The notes under the pieces: generated by a model
Told to the model about the DNA's origin: nothing
The model's input: only the letters and a program-made list of their open reading frames with translations
The model's database searches: none
From: Spirometra erinaceieuropaei
Taxonomy: Eukaryota > Platyhelminthes > Cestoda > Diphyllobothriidea > Diphyllobothriidae
DNA length: 64,000 nt
Assembly (NCBI GenBank): GCA_902702965.1
Contig: CACRXP010000190.1
Location: forward strand, 301,309 to 365,308
Direction of reading: 5' to 3'
Part shown: piece by piece, positions 22,440 to 36,559 of the stretch
How positions within the stretch are numbered: position 1 is the first letter of the stretch
Layout of the letters: every line of letters starts with the position of its first letter
Position numbers and translations under genes: made by a program

Positions 22440-22705
22440 AAGTGGTTCTGGCGCATTCAATGAAGTAAAAATGGCAAGGATCTAGTGAATGACTCCAAAC
22501 CCCACACGTCCAGACAAAGGTGCTGTCCTACGGGAAAGGTACTAATAGAGTTTTTACGAGCAGGCCCTATGTATGCATTGAGGAATGGCAAAACAAGTAC
22601 AGAAAATCGGCAAATTCGTTTTCCAGGCGGAAAAGTTTCCTCGCATTCACATATAGCACCCGAAATTAGGCAGGCCAATTGCAAAATAAACATTAAATGT
22701 CTACA
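22440..22705. repeat. J repeat, copy 1
   Basis: Aligns with 40130-40385. Shared blocks: 'tGTCcTACGGGAaAgGTacta', 'GGCCcTATGTATGCATtgAGgAATGGcAAAAcAAGT', 'CGGCAAATTcGTTTTcc' and 'GGCGGaAAAgTTT'. Unknown class. No protein-coding signal. Confidence 0.5.
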
Positions 22706-25700
22706 GCGATTGTTTCTTAACTCTATGAGCTGAAATGATTGTAGATAATGCACCAGACCGTCTAGAACAGACGACACAATCTTGTACGGTGAAATACCAA
22801 ACCAAAATAATCGTGTCGGACTAAAACCCACTTAAAAAATTTAGGTAGGTATTCTTTGCACGCCACAGCTGCATGGGATCCTTCACTGAACTGACTTTTT
22901 TTTCTGTTAGGCATTCACAGTCAACATAAATGGATGCATTCGTGATGCATAATCCTTGTCTTTTACAGTCTGTCAGAGGGCTTGCTGACAAATGCGCCGC
23001 ACCACTGACGCTGGTCGGTCTGAGACATATATTTTCTATTCAGATTTCCTCAGAGTTTATAACTGCAACCCATGCCCCAGATCAAACGGAAATAACTTTG
23101 CCTTTAAAACAAGCATTCAAAGAAATTTGATTGAACATAGGTCGGATTCTTTGAGAAAGAAAGAATTTTTATTGTAAATTTTCGAATATAGCGCTTTAAC
23201 TTTTCGTAAGATGAATGGGCAAAAAACATAAAACAGTTAACTTTAAGCCGTGTATAATTAGCGGATGGGTAAAGTTAGTGCTAATCGGCATCCAACTTAC
23301 TTAGTTACTAGGTCGGTATTGACTGTGCTGTGTTTTATTTGAATTTGAGAAGTTTGTATATGATATCTAAATCAGAAGGCCTAGTAATTTATACTACAGT
23401 TGAATGCACTGCTTTCAGGAATTCTCGACCTTTGTTTGTTTTATGTGTACATGCCCTTACGTCATGTTCAGAAAGCAATGAAATAAACATATAGCTTGGA
23501 ACATATAGCTTGAAGATCGATAGTATGCTATCAACCAATTCAAACACTCACAGTGGACTTACTAAGCCGGTCTTTTTTAAGCTACCAGCAGATGAGGACT
23601 ATTCGCTTTTGTTGCAGATAAGAGTAGAAAATTAGACTTCTACCACATCTGCTGGTGATAAGACTTCATTGAGTGTGAAACAGCTCCCAACGATCGAAAA
23701 TAACACTGTTCGTAAACTGAGAAGCTGAACGTCCCCAGTCATTGTACCCAGGATTTGACTTTCCACATGCTTTTCACTACGGGCCTTGAAAGCAGTTGTT
23801 TAGATATTAAGGTGCAAATAAATGTCCACGACTACAGATGAATGTCCACCCAGTTCTCTGTCAAAAAGTTTGATACAGTACGTCTTCCCCGAATGAAAAC
23901 CGTCGATAGCCTGTCCTTTGGAGCGAATTTTGTTGTCTTATTGACCGATACAAACCGTTTGCTGCTAATAGCAATTAAACCCTATCAACTCCAAAATAAT
24001 TCCTGGATTTAAAGATCAATACAGTCTATTTGCCATATCTGAGCAGATTCAGGGCGGTTCGTAAGCAAGTTGCTATGCTATTTTCTCTAGAGGAAAATGG
24101 TTATTCTTTCTGAAATACTTCGTCTTGTCCGATTTAAGTTGCCTCTGCTGACGCAGTCGAACCTGCTCGAAGTTCACAAAACCAAACATACATTCTGAGA
24201 CTTTTATCAGTTGGGCAGTCAGAAAAACACGGACATGACCAATTGTTTAAGTGGCATTTTTTTCGTTTAATGCCTCTGCATGCCTCGCATTAATGACACT
24301 TTTGACAGCGACCGTGAGAACAAAATAGTACCCTTTAGTTTTTGCTTGGACGAATATGATCATTAGTCATACAATAGTGACAAGTAAATTTACGCTACGG
24401 GTTGAAAAAACCCTTGCGGAATGGAATATATTCTTCTTGCCAAATTACGAAAACTCGATGATATTGGTGGGGTTTGAAACAACAACAGTAAGTGCAGGGC
24501 TTGTGCACAGCAAGCTTCCTAACCCAACTGGCATCCAAATGTTAGAAATAAGGCTCAAATATACTTAAAATGTCCTTTTAAGATAAGATGTTATTTATAC
24601 ATCTCTCTTCTGCGACAACAGTCAGCCAGCTCTTTGTATGTTGTACGACGTTATTTATGATGGACAAATTATTGAGGACTCCTTTATGATACTTTTGGTG
24701 ACAAAGGCAGTCCCCAGATTTCAGGCTAAAGTTTTGATAAATAAAGAGGATGTGCTAGGTAAGGTTACAAAAAACGAATTTTAAATAGGATGGATTAGAA
24801 ACTTATGGAAGACGCCATTTGCCTGCACGTATGACTGAAAGTCGAAAAACGACTTTAGGCGCTGACTGGTAATGTACACAAATTCAGGTTAATTCATGTG
24901 CATCAGAATTTTTATAGTCTTCATTACTTTGGCAAAAAAGCGCTGAATTTTAAGCCCTGTAACACCTTTTTGACGCTGAACTAATAAGGTAAACGACTAT
25001 AAACAACTGAATTTTCGAAACAGTAATACGACTAAGTGGGAAGTCTAATATATGCACGTTTGATACAATGAACTATAGCAGCATTACTGAAAGAAACAAA
25101 AGGCATTGCGACCGCGATGTTTTGGTTGTTTATCCTAGGGAAAACTAATTTTATAATCATTTTCCTGAATTTTACATCCGCTTATGCCCGTCGCCACTCT
25201 TCGGATCAAAGCCCTTCACAAGTTAATAAAGAGCAATCTTACGGAAGCTTTGATTTTGCAAATATAGGCCTGTAGGTTGGAAATCCACCGAAAAGTTCGT
25301 ATGTGGCTTTCAAGAGCACACAAATTTGTTGTTCAACAGCCGTCATACAAGTCTAAAAATTTTCAAGGTCTCAGGTAATTTACTCAAGACGCCTTGTAAG
25401 CTTGCATGTGTACCTTACGGCGATTCTTTATTTTCCGACGGTAAGTTGAATGTTCGAGGTCTTAATGTTTTAAATGAAACCTTTTTATCTAAGCCCTCCT
25501 ACCAGCATAATTAATCAGAGTACGGTTTCGTTCGTCGGCTTTTGCCCAGCATCCGCCAGAGAACTGATTTTTGATATGCAGAGATGACCCAGGACACTGA
25601 ATTGTTGAAATAAATCGGCTGCTCATGCAATCCGCTTTGTAGATATTTGGCAGATTAACTGCTGGCCGATTATTAATTGACATTACGCTCCATTAAGCAA
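22706..25700. other. No recognised feature
   Basis: About 3 kb of AT-rich DNA with only short frames lacking motifs. No inverted ends or shared repeats noticed. Confidence 0.4.
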
Positions 25701-25711
25701 GTCCTGAAGGG

Positions 25712-25790
25712 CGTATCTGTGTATCTGTATCTGTGTATCTGTTTCTTTGTGTGTGTATCTGTTTGTGTATCTGTTTCTTGTGTCGGATTT
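25712..25790. repeat. GTATCT-type microsatellite
   Basis: Imperfect tandem 'gtatctgt/gtatctgttt' units. Confidence 0.8.
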
Positions 25791-25979
25791 TATGTACAGG
25801 GAAAATGCGGTCCTTATACATTCTCTGACACGGTATGTTTCCTCCGTCGATTCATGCTCCATGCGGTCCAGCTGCGATACAAATGCAACTGTTCTTGTAC
25901 AGTACGTAACATATCTCATGAAATCTGTTAACGGAAACTGATTAGACAATTTTTGGACGCTCTTAACGTGGCGCATTTT

Positions 25980-27290
25980 GTTCGCTCACCCACATCCTTC
26001 AATGGAATGTCTTTTTCGTGTTCAGAAATTGTGTTTGCGTAATTATATCAAGTGAAATATCAGTAAATTATAACGAAAATGGACGTTAGAATATTTTCGT
26101 GCAATATCCTATGCTAATACATGTCCTAGACTCCGGTTACGCATCTGGGCGACTTTTTTCATTGAAAGAGTAGTAATTTACTCGCGAGAGTTTTAATAAA
26201 TAGAATTTACCGAACTTGAAAATTTATTTTATGTCCGACGTTAACCATGGTGATCGATATGCTAAGACAAAGGTTATTTTAAGAAAAATAGAGGTTTTAT
26301 CAATTTCTAAATATCAAATTATCAGATTACGTTTTTGTGGATATCTTTTTTGAGGATTTCTATCTATGTGCGATTTAATGCCATAAAGTGCAGTAATAAC
26401 GCAGATTGGGATTCCTTCGTTTAAGTGGGCTGAAATGTTTTTGCCGTTTGGAAAATGCTATCTGATGTCACATAGATGACCACCACGGAATGGTCATTTC
26501 CAGTTGTGAAAACATGAAACAGACAGGTAATTCAGAATCTGTCTCTATGGGCGATCGGGTGAAAACACTGAAAATCAAGAAGTATTCAGCAATATTTCGA
26601 GGTAGATCTGAAATGCAACGTATTCAAAAACGAACGAAGAGTATAAATTAATAACAGGAGAAAAGTTCTTTCAACAAAAGCAAAATGGTATGTTTGCGAT
26701 TACGCCTATCAGTTCTATTTAAATTTATTAGGCACCGACCGGCCTAATGGCATGTCATCTTATGAAAACTTTTGATCCTACGACGTCCCATCGGCGACAT
26801 CAAGTAAAATCCACTTTCCCTTGTTAAACATCATCTCATTTAACTTTAACTTGTTAAAAAATTAGAAAAAACTGAAAAACTGTAGGCAATTGACAAACCG
26901 TCATATATGAAGTCACGCTACTTATTTAACGATATTTAGAAGTAAACTTCGCTAAAACGCTGCTATTAGACGTGATTTTATGTCTACTTTCATATTTACT
27001 ACGTGTTTGATATGAGAATACATTCTATACATCTCAAAACTAACTTTACTTAATTAAAATCATTTCTGACCTTTTTGGGGGTATTACGTTTTTCAAAATT
27101 TATCGACATTTCTAAGCAACGCAACACTGGCTATAATATTTATCTTATGCTTTTAATTCTTTTAAACGTATAGTTAATTAATATAGACATTTGGCTCATG
27201 AAATGGTGTCGGTTTGCGAGTGATTGGCAATCACTCGTAACTTTTGACATATTTCATGAGTTAGGTCACGCACTGTATTTCGTCACCAAC
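25980..27290. repeat. G repeat, uninterrupted copy
   Basis: Continuous counterpart of the split copy at 3756-7000. It passes without a break through both points where the first copy has insertions (about 26660-26690 for PLE-B, about 27060-27110 for Tel), and so serves as the empty-site reference. It ends at about 27190-27290 with 'tcggtttgcgagtgattggcaatcactcg' and 'catatttcatgagttag'. No ORF. Class unknown. Confidence 0.6.
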
Positions 27291-30200
27291 TTCAAAACCC
27301 TTTTGTGTAAATTAGCGGAAGGCTTTCTTGCACAAGCAAATATTCGAGCTAACTGCATCTGATAGACAATTAGTGTTGCTATTCTTGAAAGCTGAAGTAT
27401 TAGCCTTAAAGTCATACACCCGTGATTTCTCGAATTCCAAAGAATGAGTCGAAAAAACCAAATTTGCAGTACCGACGGAATATGAAGACCTGAGTTCACC
27501 CTTCTTTACCCCTCTTAAATCCCCTGCTCTGACTCTCAGAAATCATTACATAAGGTGAAACCACAACTATATGGTTAAAGTTTGAAAAAACAGGTTTTAA
27601 GTTCCTGGTTTAGTGCTTCTTGAAAAATACATGCATAATTGAAGATCCTATTTCAAAAATCGGCGTCGTTTTTCAAATCTCCCCACTGTATGTCGCGGGA
27701 ATAGAGTGAACAGAGTAATCAAAACCGCATTGACGGATCCATCATTTACAACCAGTGACTTGATTTTACTTACTATAGCACGCCTACAGAGATTCGTTCA
27801 TTATCATTGCTATGTATAGAAATGTGTTCAGATGGCTTGACTCCCAAATTCGACTGCAGAGTAAACGTGCTGAGGCAAAACATGATCAGACCGACTGATG
27901 GCGGGCGTTCATCGGGCCGCGAGGAGCACGTGCGAGCTCACAACGGCTGCCGTAATGCATAAGGACAGCATAGACATAGGTTTTTAGGTCGTTTCATCCG
28001 CCTTGCTCATTAATATCATCAGTTAACGAACAGGTCCGGACAGCCGATTGGCGCATGAGTGAAAGGAGAGTAAGGTCTAAAGACGAAAGTGGAGCTGATC
28101 ACTCCTAAGAATCCTAAACGTTGGGCATTTCACTTATTCGCCTAGCCCAACCTTGGGGGATTCCATTTTTTATGCAGAACATATTTTAAAATAATATTCT
28201 CAGTCAGAATGCTTGCAGGTTTGAATTAATATCAACGTTGCCTGATATCTGCTACTGACGAATCTATGCATGGTTCTCGTTAAAGGGAGAATTATCTGAG
28301 CTTAGTAATGTTATAAAACAAAACCTGCCACGCTTAGAAATAGGTTTTCTCTTCAACGTAATCCAAATGAAGCAGGATGTAGACGGACACACTATTTTTA
28401 ACAAACCAGATGTTTTGTAGATTTGAAAAATTTATATTTGTAACTCTGTCTATGCTAAGATAATTTTTGTTGTCTGGTTTCGCCAAATCGTAATTTAGAA
28501 ACGGAAGGGACAGAACATGTTCAGGTCAATAAATACCATTGTATTTAAACCCCAGTCTTCTGTACATTCATAATGTTTGAGTGCAGCCTATGATCATGCA
28601 AAGGTAGTTGAAATGGCTCCGGTGTAAAGAGAAGGTGAGTTCTTTCGCTTTAAACAGCAGACGTATTGTGTTTCTGAGTAAAATGAAAAAGTTAGCCAAA
28701 CGTGCCAACTGATTTTTGAATTTTACCTTTAAAAAAGACAAATTATCTGGACATCTGCCATCAGAACACATTATTAGAAGGCATTTTAAAGAGGCGGCCT
28801 ACAAACGTTTATCAAATGGTCCGGAGCATGTTTACCATAGAAAGAATGCCCAAGAACTTCCTACATTGGTTACTACTGTTCCGAGATACTGTTCTTTGGA
28901 GGTGTTAATAATCGTACAGCACAAAAACTATCCTTTAGCATAGTCGATTCAGAACGCGAAAAACTGCAGTGGTTTCGCTGAAACCGCAAGGAAATTCCGA
29001 AGCGTAATGACCTGCGACGTCGCGAAAACTGCACAGCAATTTTACGGAAAAAAGTTCCTATTAAGAACTTGAAGTGGTATGCCTATCATTACATCTGATA
29101 ATTCTTCGAGTGTCTTTATTATTAACCGACCTGTCACTATGTGGACTGAGGAAAACGTTCATCTGTGCTACGTCCCAATCGGTGAAAACAAGCAAGATCA
29201 TCATTGCCGTATCTTAGCTTTGGACTGTTGGCAAACGGCTATGCTGGATGTAACGCTGATTGTTGAGGAATATTTAAGGGAAACGTATATTGAAGATCTG
29301 TTTTAAAACGTTGATCTACTTGTACTGTTTTATTTACCCAGTTATTTGCATGGAAAGATTTCACTTACTTCCAAAACACCAGTTTACCCACTTACGACGA
29401 TTATTGACGTTTTCGGAATTTTCGCTTCTCTGAAAAAATGTTCTTCCTAAATGACTTAATAGTACGCATAGCATTTTTACATTCTAGTTTCGTCGAAAGT
29501 CTTTAAGATTTTGGTCTATTCAGTTGCGTCATATTACGTGTGAGTATGAATGTTTCTTAAATTAAGGCATATTTCAGAATATTGCACGGGCACTGGAAAT
29601 GTGGTGTGCCTATATTTACCTCGACGCGCTGAGCCGTATGTTGATAGACTACTTGCAGACGGGATGATACGGCCCTTCTGACAACTCGCAGTCAAAGCTC
29701 AGACGGATCATTTTAAACGAGGTCTTCATAGTGTTCTCCCTTACGCAGATACCCAGCCATTCTCCAGGTGCTCCGGTATATGCGGCGAGGGCCAGATGGT
29801 GTTTGGTACACGCAGATGGTTATTTAGCATAATCTGTCATTGCGTCCTCATCAAAATTGGTCGTATTGAAGTCGTCCTATCATCAGGGTATGGTGGTTGA
29901 GGAAAGACTAGCTGCGGTAACTGCTGCCAATTTCTGCTCCCTTAAAAGCTAATTTATGCTGGAGTCGCTTTTGCTGCGTTCAGTCCGCAGGGCATACGGT
30001 GGATATCGTCTTTTGTGATGGTCAACCTGTATTCCTATTTCTCGAACCACAGTTCCAGTGGTGTTTGTTTGTCAACAAACACCTCTATTTTAAGTCATCG
30101 CACATTTGAAATGACTTAGTGGGCGTGGTGCCAGTAAGATTTAGCGCTCTACTTCTTTGTTGTTTTCGGCTCGGTCGGCGCAAATGTTTGACGTTCTCAC

Positions 30201-31430
30201 ACCAAAAATGTGTTTCTAAAATTAACTCACCTTCCAAAAAAACTATTTTTACATCGTTTTTGACCTTGGGCTTAATGAAAAAGAAGATTATTCCACAAGT
30301 AGCTTATGAAATATTAAATTAAATCATGAAATATGGATTGTGCTTTAAAAGACGTACCAGGGTTTGCTACAATGTTGATTTTTATATTCCTAAGACGTTA
30401 CATTCGTGCCCAGATGCGGACTTAAAGCTAAGCGTTTGTTCAAAAACCTGAAAAAACCAAACTGTCTAAGAAATGATCATTTAGATGGTATCAATTTTTT
30501 AATGATGCTTGGTACCCCTTTAAATCTAAACATAATTTGTAAAAAATGTTTTATTGCGCCCGTTTTGCATTAACTCATGTCCCAATCGATTTATTGCTTA
30601 GCTTATGGTATTTTTAGGCGTAAAATATTTGTCACTTCTAGTTTTAAAGACCATAGCATGTTTTTTAAAGTAGTATCGTTCCTGTACGTATATCATTTCT
30701 CCTTATAAAAAACATGTTTAAACAAAAAAGAGCATCTCACCATCACCGAGAATATTATGATTTTCTTCAGGCAGGATGTATGCAGCATGTAAACGGGAAG
30801 CAAAAAAGCAAAAAACGGGATTTGAAAATGTCGTTTGCAACTAGGCGATAAACCACTCCTTGAGCAAATTTACTGATTAAAATGCCTTTTCTCTCAAAAC
30901 GGATGCATAAAAGGATAGCATTGCGCATATACCGCAAGAAATATATTAAGGTCTTTCGAAAACAAGTGAAAAACATACTTATTAGGTAATATTTATTAAC
31001 GAATGTGATTTGCGCAGTAGTCCGGATGGGTGCATATTATCCGGCCAGAATTCTGAATATAACTTCTGTAGCGTAACTTCACTTAATTAGTCTCTTTTAA
31101 GAATGTCTGACAGTGTTACTGCGCGGCGATTATAATCACATTTGCAGCGATAAGAGATATGGTTTGCATTTGATCGTTCAAAATAACCATTATTCAAATA
31201 ATGGCAATGACCACCACTGTGTTTTGAATTTATTCGGCATTAGAATATTTTGCCAGCTAGACTGAATCAGTGTCGCTGTGTGTTTTTATGCCGGTAACAA
31301 AACAACTGACCTGAAGAATGCCCTTAACGTTCAGCCGTTGATAGTTCCTTTCCGGAGACGTCTTATTTATTTTCCGCACAATATACTCATGGTAAGAGTG
31401 TCAGATTAGAGGGATCTTATTACAGATTTT
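27291..31430. other. No recognised gene
   Basis: AT-rich. 29380-29440 ('caccagtttacccacttacgacgattattgacg..tcggaattttcgctt') resembles repeat G at 6475-6535 and may be a scrap of a third copy. About 29995-30040 has a short R2-like block. Frames at 28716 and 29079 (75 codons each) show no family signature. Confidence 0.35.
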
Positions 31431-31438
31431 TTGGTTTA

Positions 31439-31740
31439 ATGCGTTCTAATCATGGTGCGTTAGATGCAGTGGCTCGAAAGATTGCCAGTCGGAGAATAAA
31501 CTTAGGTCTAGCAGTCAGCCCGATTGGTGGACTGAGAGTCGGTCTAAACGCACCTCCTTACCGTGGTCTCAGTGGCACTTACACGCGTGTGAGGCCTGAG
31601 ACCCATTTGTCTGAATTCCTTGTGTGTGTGTGTGCGTGTGAGGGACGGGTCGTGTGTATGGTACGCGCAGACGAGCCGTCGGTCACCTCTCCCAACCTTA
31701 GCGTGGCGGACTCGATTGACCGACTGATGTAGAAGAGCAG
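31439..31740. repeat. R3 GC-rich repeat, copy 1
   Basis: Shares 'gattggtggactgagagtcgg...' and the GT-rich stretch 'ttgtgtgtgtgtgtgcg' with the segment at 32390-32560. The open frame across it reflects high GC. Unknown class. Confidence 0.4.
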
Positions 31741-31785
31741 GAAAAAATAATGAGGCCGACTTCTAACGTATATTACTTGATTCAT

Positions 31786-32335
31786 ATTGATCCAACAGAG
31801 AAAAACTCGGCGCCTCGGTGGGATTCAAACCCACGCAGTAAGAGGAAGGTTTTAGTACAGCCAACGCTCAAACCACTTGAGCTGCGAGGCGCCGCCGAAC
31901 GACGCGTGTTTAATCACAGTTGACTCAAGTTACCCGCCTAATCTACTGCAACGTCTGGAATCCACCAAATCCGATAGTGTAATTTGAATGTTCAAGCAGG
32001 ATTTCCTAAGTAATTCACCTAGAATCCACCAGATGACTACCAGGCTAACGTAATTCATAGATGTTTTTGGCAGGTTAATTAATTAGGAAATCCTGCTTGG
32101 ACAGTTCGCTTACTTTATCAGCTTTGGTGGATTCCAGACGTTGCAGTAGGTTGTGCGGGTAACCAGACCCAAATGTGATCAAACTCGTGTCGTCCGGCGA
32201 GGCCTCGTAGCTCAAGTGGTTAGAGCGTTGGCTGTACTAAGGCCTTCCCCTTACTGTTTGGGCTCGTATCCCACCGAGACGCTGAGTTATTCACAGTTGG
32301 GTTAATATGAATTATTTAAAATCTGCCAAAACATC
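31786..32335. mobile_element. S2 fold-back element, best copy
   Basis: A palindrome of about 550 bp with outward tRNA-like heads (minus 31809-31893, plus 32200-32285). The heads carry box A 'tagctcaagtgg' and box B 'gggattcaaaccc' (minus copy, reversed) and fold as a cloverleaf: D-stem GCUC/GAGC, T-stem GUGGG/CCCAC, acceptor GGCGCCUCG against its complement. The inner arms ('ggaaatcctgcttg' at 32090 and 'caagcaggatttcc' at about 31995) pair, as do 'ctggaatccaccaaa' and 'tttggtggattccag'. No ORF. Mobility is inferred from dispersed copies at 8.0, 17.1 and 48.0 kb. Confidence 0.7.
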
Positions 32336-32389
32336 TATGTATATTACTTAACCAAAAATAACCTGGCGCATTGGAGACCATCCCGGTTT

Positions 32390-32560
32390 GCTTTAAGCCA
32401 TGGCCTAGGAGACTGACAACCTACGATTCATCTCGGACCTCGGAGTCAGCCCAGCGTGTTTGTGTGTTTGTGCGGAGTAGCCGAATGACGGATTGAGAGT
32501 TGGACTGCGCCGGCTCATAGGTAATGCGGCATCCATGGCACTTCCACGCAGGTGCAATCC
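32390..32560. repeat. R3 GC-rich repeat, copy 2
   Basis: Shares 'tgtgtgtttgtgcgg', 'gaatgacggattgagagttgg' and 'catccatggcac' with 31470-31640. Ends against an R2 copy. Confidence 0.35.
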
Positions 32561-32765
32561 GAACCGTCCTACTTCCTGTAAATGGCAAATTGTTGTCCTT
32601 TGTGCGCGGACCAGGCGGTGTGGTGGTATGCCTGCCGGTCACCCGCGAGCTCTTCCGCCTCCGGTGTTTTCGATTCTGCCATTAAACTGCGCCCAAAGGG
32701 AAAAGGCGAAAGAGAGCGCGATGGATTTCGCTCAAGTCTGCTATCAATATAAACTAATTTCAACA
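32560..32765 (-). repeat. R2 repeat, reversed copy
   Basis: Reverse complement carries 'gatagcagacttgagcgaaatccatcgcgctctc', 'accggaggcggaagagctcg' and 'cctggtccgcg', in the R2 order. Confidence 0.5.
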
Positions 32766-35700
32766 CAAGCCACTTTCCGTGTATCCCCACATGATGTGAA
32801 GTACATGATGGACATCGTAAGCATTAACGATCGAATCGTCTTTCAATGTGTTGTAAGCAATTTATTCCTGTCATAGCGCAGTTACTCTGTTATCTGCTTT
32901 TCAAAATTAATTTCCTAAAAACGTATATTCCATTATTGCATACAACATGGAAAGAATGATAAATACGATGCAACTCAAACAAAAGAAACAAACACAGGTA
33001 ACATAATGAGCGGTTTTGGCAGAACGAAAATTCGATCGCCAAACAGCAGTCACTTTGGTATGGACATTATAAACATACAAGAAGATTAATTTAAAGCCGG
33101 AAAAACTACGCGGATGAGCAGTATCAGTTTTGGCAACAACAGAAAAAAACCAAGAAAGTACGAACGGTTATGTTTTGCAATAAGACCGCTGTTTAACCAA
33201 CGAATACTGCGAATTCAGACTCTAAAACACCAAAACAATATGAACGGCTGCAGTGTGTCATCAGTCTCAGCTTTTCTCCACTGTCATAAGCAATCACCAA
33301 AATCTAATTATTCTCGTTAGAGCCCGAGCAGAGAAAGCTTGTCAAATTTGATTAAAAATGAAAAACCTGCAAGGAAAACTGTCTGCGCGCCCATTATGAA
33401 CGGTTGAAATGTTTTTTTTTTGAAATTTTGACTCTTGAGCTCATCTTTTAGGTCACGTACGCATACTATAAGGGCCGTCTTTCTCTCTAATACTGGAAAA
33501 TATTTGTTTATTTGTGAAGCTGTAATACTGGAATGCAGTGGACAGATGGGCAGCGGAAACTCAGTTAGATTCGGGTAGCAGGCATAAGTTCTATCCTGAA
33601 GAATTTCCATGCCGTTTTGAATTGTAACGCCGTTTACATAAGAATTTGTGAGTTGCAGCTCACAAACCTACTTATTAAATTAAAACGCTCCCTTCTGTGG
33701 CAAATTATTTTGATACTTGGAAACAACTAATATGGCTCTTAAAACGACAGGACTGCACTTAAAATCGAAGCCGCCATCAAAAGCTGCTGACAATTTACAC
33801 ATCTAGTTTATGCTATTACGCATGTTTCTTTTAATACTCATTCCAAATCCTCGTAGAAAGTCCACTTTCGTTAAACATTTGAAGATATGTCGCGACATAA
33901 CTTGGTATTACGGAGGTCTTTTTCGTTTTACTCCATGTCCTTAGCTCACCATTCTGAAAAAACTGACGACTATAACGTGCGCTCATTTAGGCCAGTTCGC
34001 ACGTACTGCCACCTAAAGTTAATGAATTTAATAATAGCAGCTTAATTTAGCAACGTTAATAACGGTAATGTTTGCCGTTGGTTGACAAAAAGCATATGCT
34101 GTACTAGCAAAGGTTCCAAACCATCGAGCCCCTTGACATGGACTTATATCGAATTGAACCTATCGAATCCCTCCGCATGGCTGTGCTTTTCTAAGTAACA
34201 ACAACTGACCTACTGCCTATAATACAAATACATATTTGGAAACAAAGTTTCTAAAATATACCGTTTTGCATATTCTAATACGAAACCCTGGTCAGAGTTT
34301 TCTGCCCACTTTGAACCATGTCTTATGCCAGACCTCATTCAAACAAATCTCACAGCAGATATGAAAGGACCAGACTCATAACGTCAGGCCACTTTAACAG
34401 AAAAGGCAAAGCTTCGGAGCGAAAGTTCTGATTAATGCAACCCTCGCTTGCCCATTTTGTAGTCCAGGTTACATTTCTTCGTTTATTGCCTGTCACACCA
34501 CGGCACAGCGGCGCCGTCAGGGCGATTCCATCGTAAACACTAAGCAGTCGAAGAGTTGCCATATGAACGAAATAGCACGGTTTTGTACGCCAAATTGGGT
34601 GCTTAAAGAGAAAGAGTCAATTACTTTCAGGAAATAGACTCTTTGGACGAAATCTTTTTGGACTAACGATGTTCGCTTCTATCAGATGTCTAAACCTTTA
34701 ACAATTGTGCAAAATCCCTTGAAAATAGTGACGTGTCTACAAGAGAAGCTCACATTTCCATGTTGTGTGCGGGATCTGCGCAATGTCCTTCTTCTAAGCG
34801 TCCAACTTATTCTTGGACATCTAAATAAAGGGATTTTGTTCAAAAATAATCGAATTTATCCTTTTAGTTTATTTAGAGATTTGATGTTATTTTCAGTTCC
34901 GATGATTATATGTTTGGCAACTTGACTTTTCAAAGTTAGACATGTATATTTAAGTCAAAAAGGCTTTGTGATAAAAGCCAGCCTTCCTAGATTGTGAGGA
35001 CAAATAAGACAGGCTGGTATCAGGTAGCATTATTTCCCCTTCACGTCTTACGTAAGAAACACACAAGTGCCCACTACCTGATTAGATGCAGCATTGTGCC
35101 TCGGGGGTTAAACTGTTTTCGACGCTAACGGTTTGCTCTCAATGCGTGTTTTTGTTTTGACATCGAAGTTCCGCAACTTTTTGAGTAGAGGTCATGATTA
35201 CCATGAAGATGATGGGCAGGAGGAGAGGCGACGGTTAAATTTAGACTGTCCCCAAAATGTTGTGCTCTCTAAGTGAGACACGACTGTGCTCGCCTCTGCG
35301 GTCACGTGACCGATGCTGTCTCAGTGACCCCCTACAGACTTGAGGAAACAGTCGGGGGTCGCCGCGGGACCCTGGCTATGAAAAACCCCGGTCATTGTAT
35401 CTTCCACCGGCACCCTTGGGGACGGAATAGGTAATGTCTGCGTGTTGCAGTGCAAACGGAATACAGGTAGAAAATTTTTCGTCAGTTTGAATGTCTCTGT
35501 AATCAGAAAGAATTCTAGGGTGTGATCGCAGAAGTCTGCTCAGCATTTTAATATTCCATCACTGAGATGTTGACAAGGGTTGTGTACGTTTACTTTTGAA
35601 GGATTGAAAGTCTACAACTCGGGAAAAAAATCGGACGACAAGGCGCATATTTGCGCATGCCCCCTTATCACATTTGGATCTTTACACGGGGTTTACTTTA

Positions 35701-36555
35701 TTGTCTTGGAGTAGTCAGACATGAAGGAATTTTGTCTAAAATAACTGTCGAGTGAGTGCAGTTAGATTATGCTACATTTTTCATGTGGACTGCAATCTTT
35801 ATTTCAAAGGCGGTCTAATGGATTATCTGGTAAAATTCTGAGCCAAATTTAGAAATTTGTTTTAGATTATAAGAATTAATTATATACGAGTTGTAAGATT
35901 GATATTCTCGCAACACAACCTCAAAATATTTCTGCCGTGTCAAGGATGCAGTCTTTTAAATATGCCTTTTCCGTTCGCCTCAAAACTCCATCCCATGAAA
36001 ACGGTTACTTGTGTATTGTATGATTTCGTCGACTTTTGATGACGTTTTATGAATTAAATATCTTTTAGTGAAAACGCAAACAAAATATCCCTTTTTGCTA
36101 TTCTTTTGAGGCAAATTAAATTTTTCACCCATAGACAGGCGTCCATCCGTTGCAAGTGCTAATAGTTAAATTATATGTTAAAACCTTTAGTTATACATCC
36201 AACCGACATAATATCTTGACGTTTACTAACGTTTCTTATGAAATCTGTAGCAAAGGCCATACCTATTAGAAATTTTAGTGTGCTCTATAAGATTTCTTCC
36301 TGATATTATCGAGGAATATATGAATTTTCTCTTAGAAAAAATAAAGTTTGAAGAACCTAAACGCAAATTCAATTCCAAGGTCAGAGTTATTTCAACTTTA
36401 AATCATTTTTTAAATCAAAATCTGGCCTCCTTTAGAATACCCTGTTCCAGGCAGACATGACTTACTGCAAAATAAATAAAAGAAGGATAATTTTGGAATT
36501 TTCACCATAATATACACCCATATTTACAAGAACGTCAAAAATCGGCATTAAAGTC
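32766..36555. other. No recognised gene
   Basis: AT-rich, except 35190-35450 where G+C and CpG rise without any shared repeat or ORF. Nothing else noticed. Confidence 0.35.
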
Positions 36556-36559
36556 AACA

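Noticed and set aside
28716..28943. Coding exon of 75 codons
   Set aside because: No family signature and no strong flanking splice sites. The same holds for 29079-29306.
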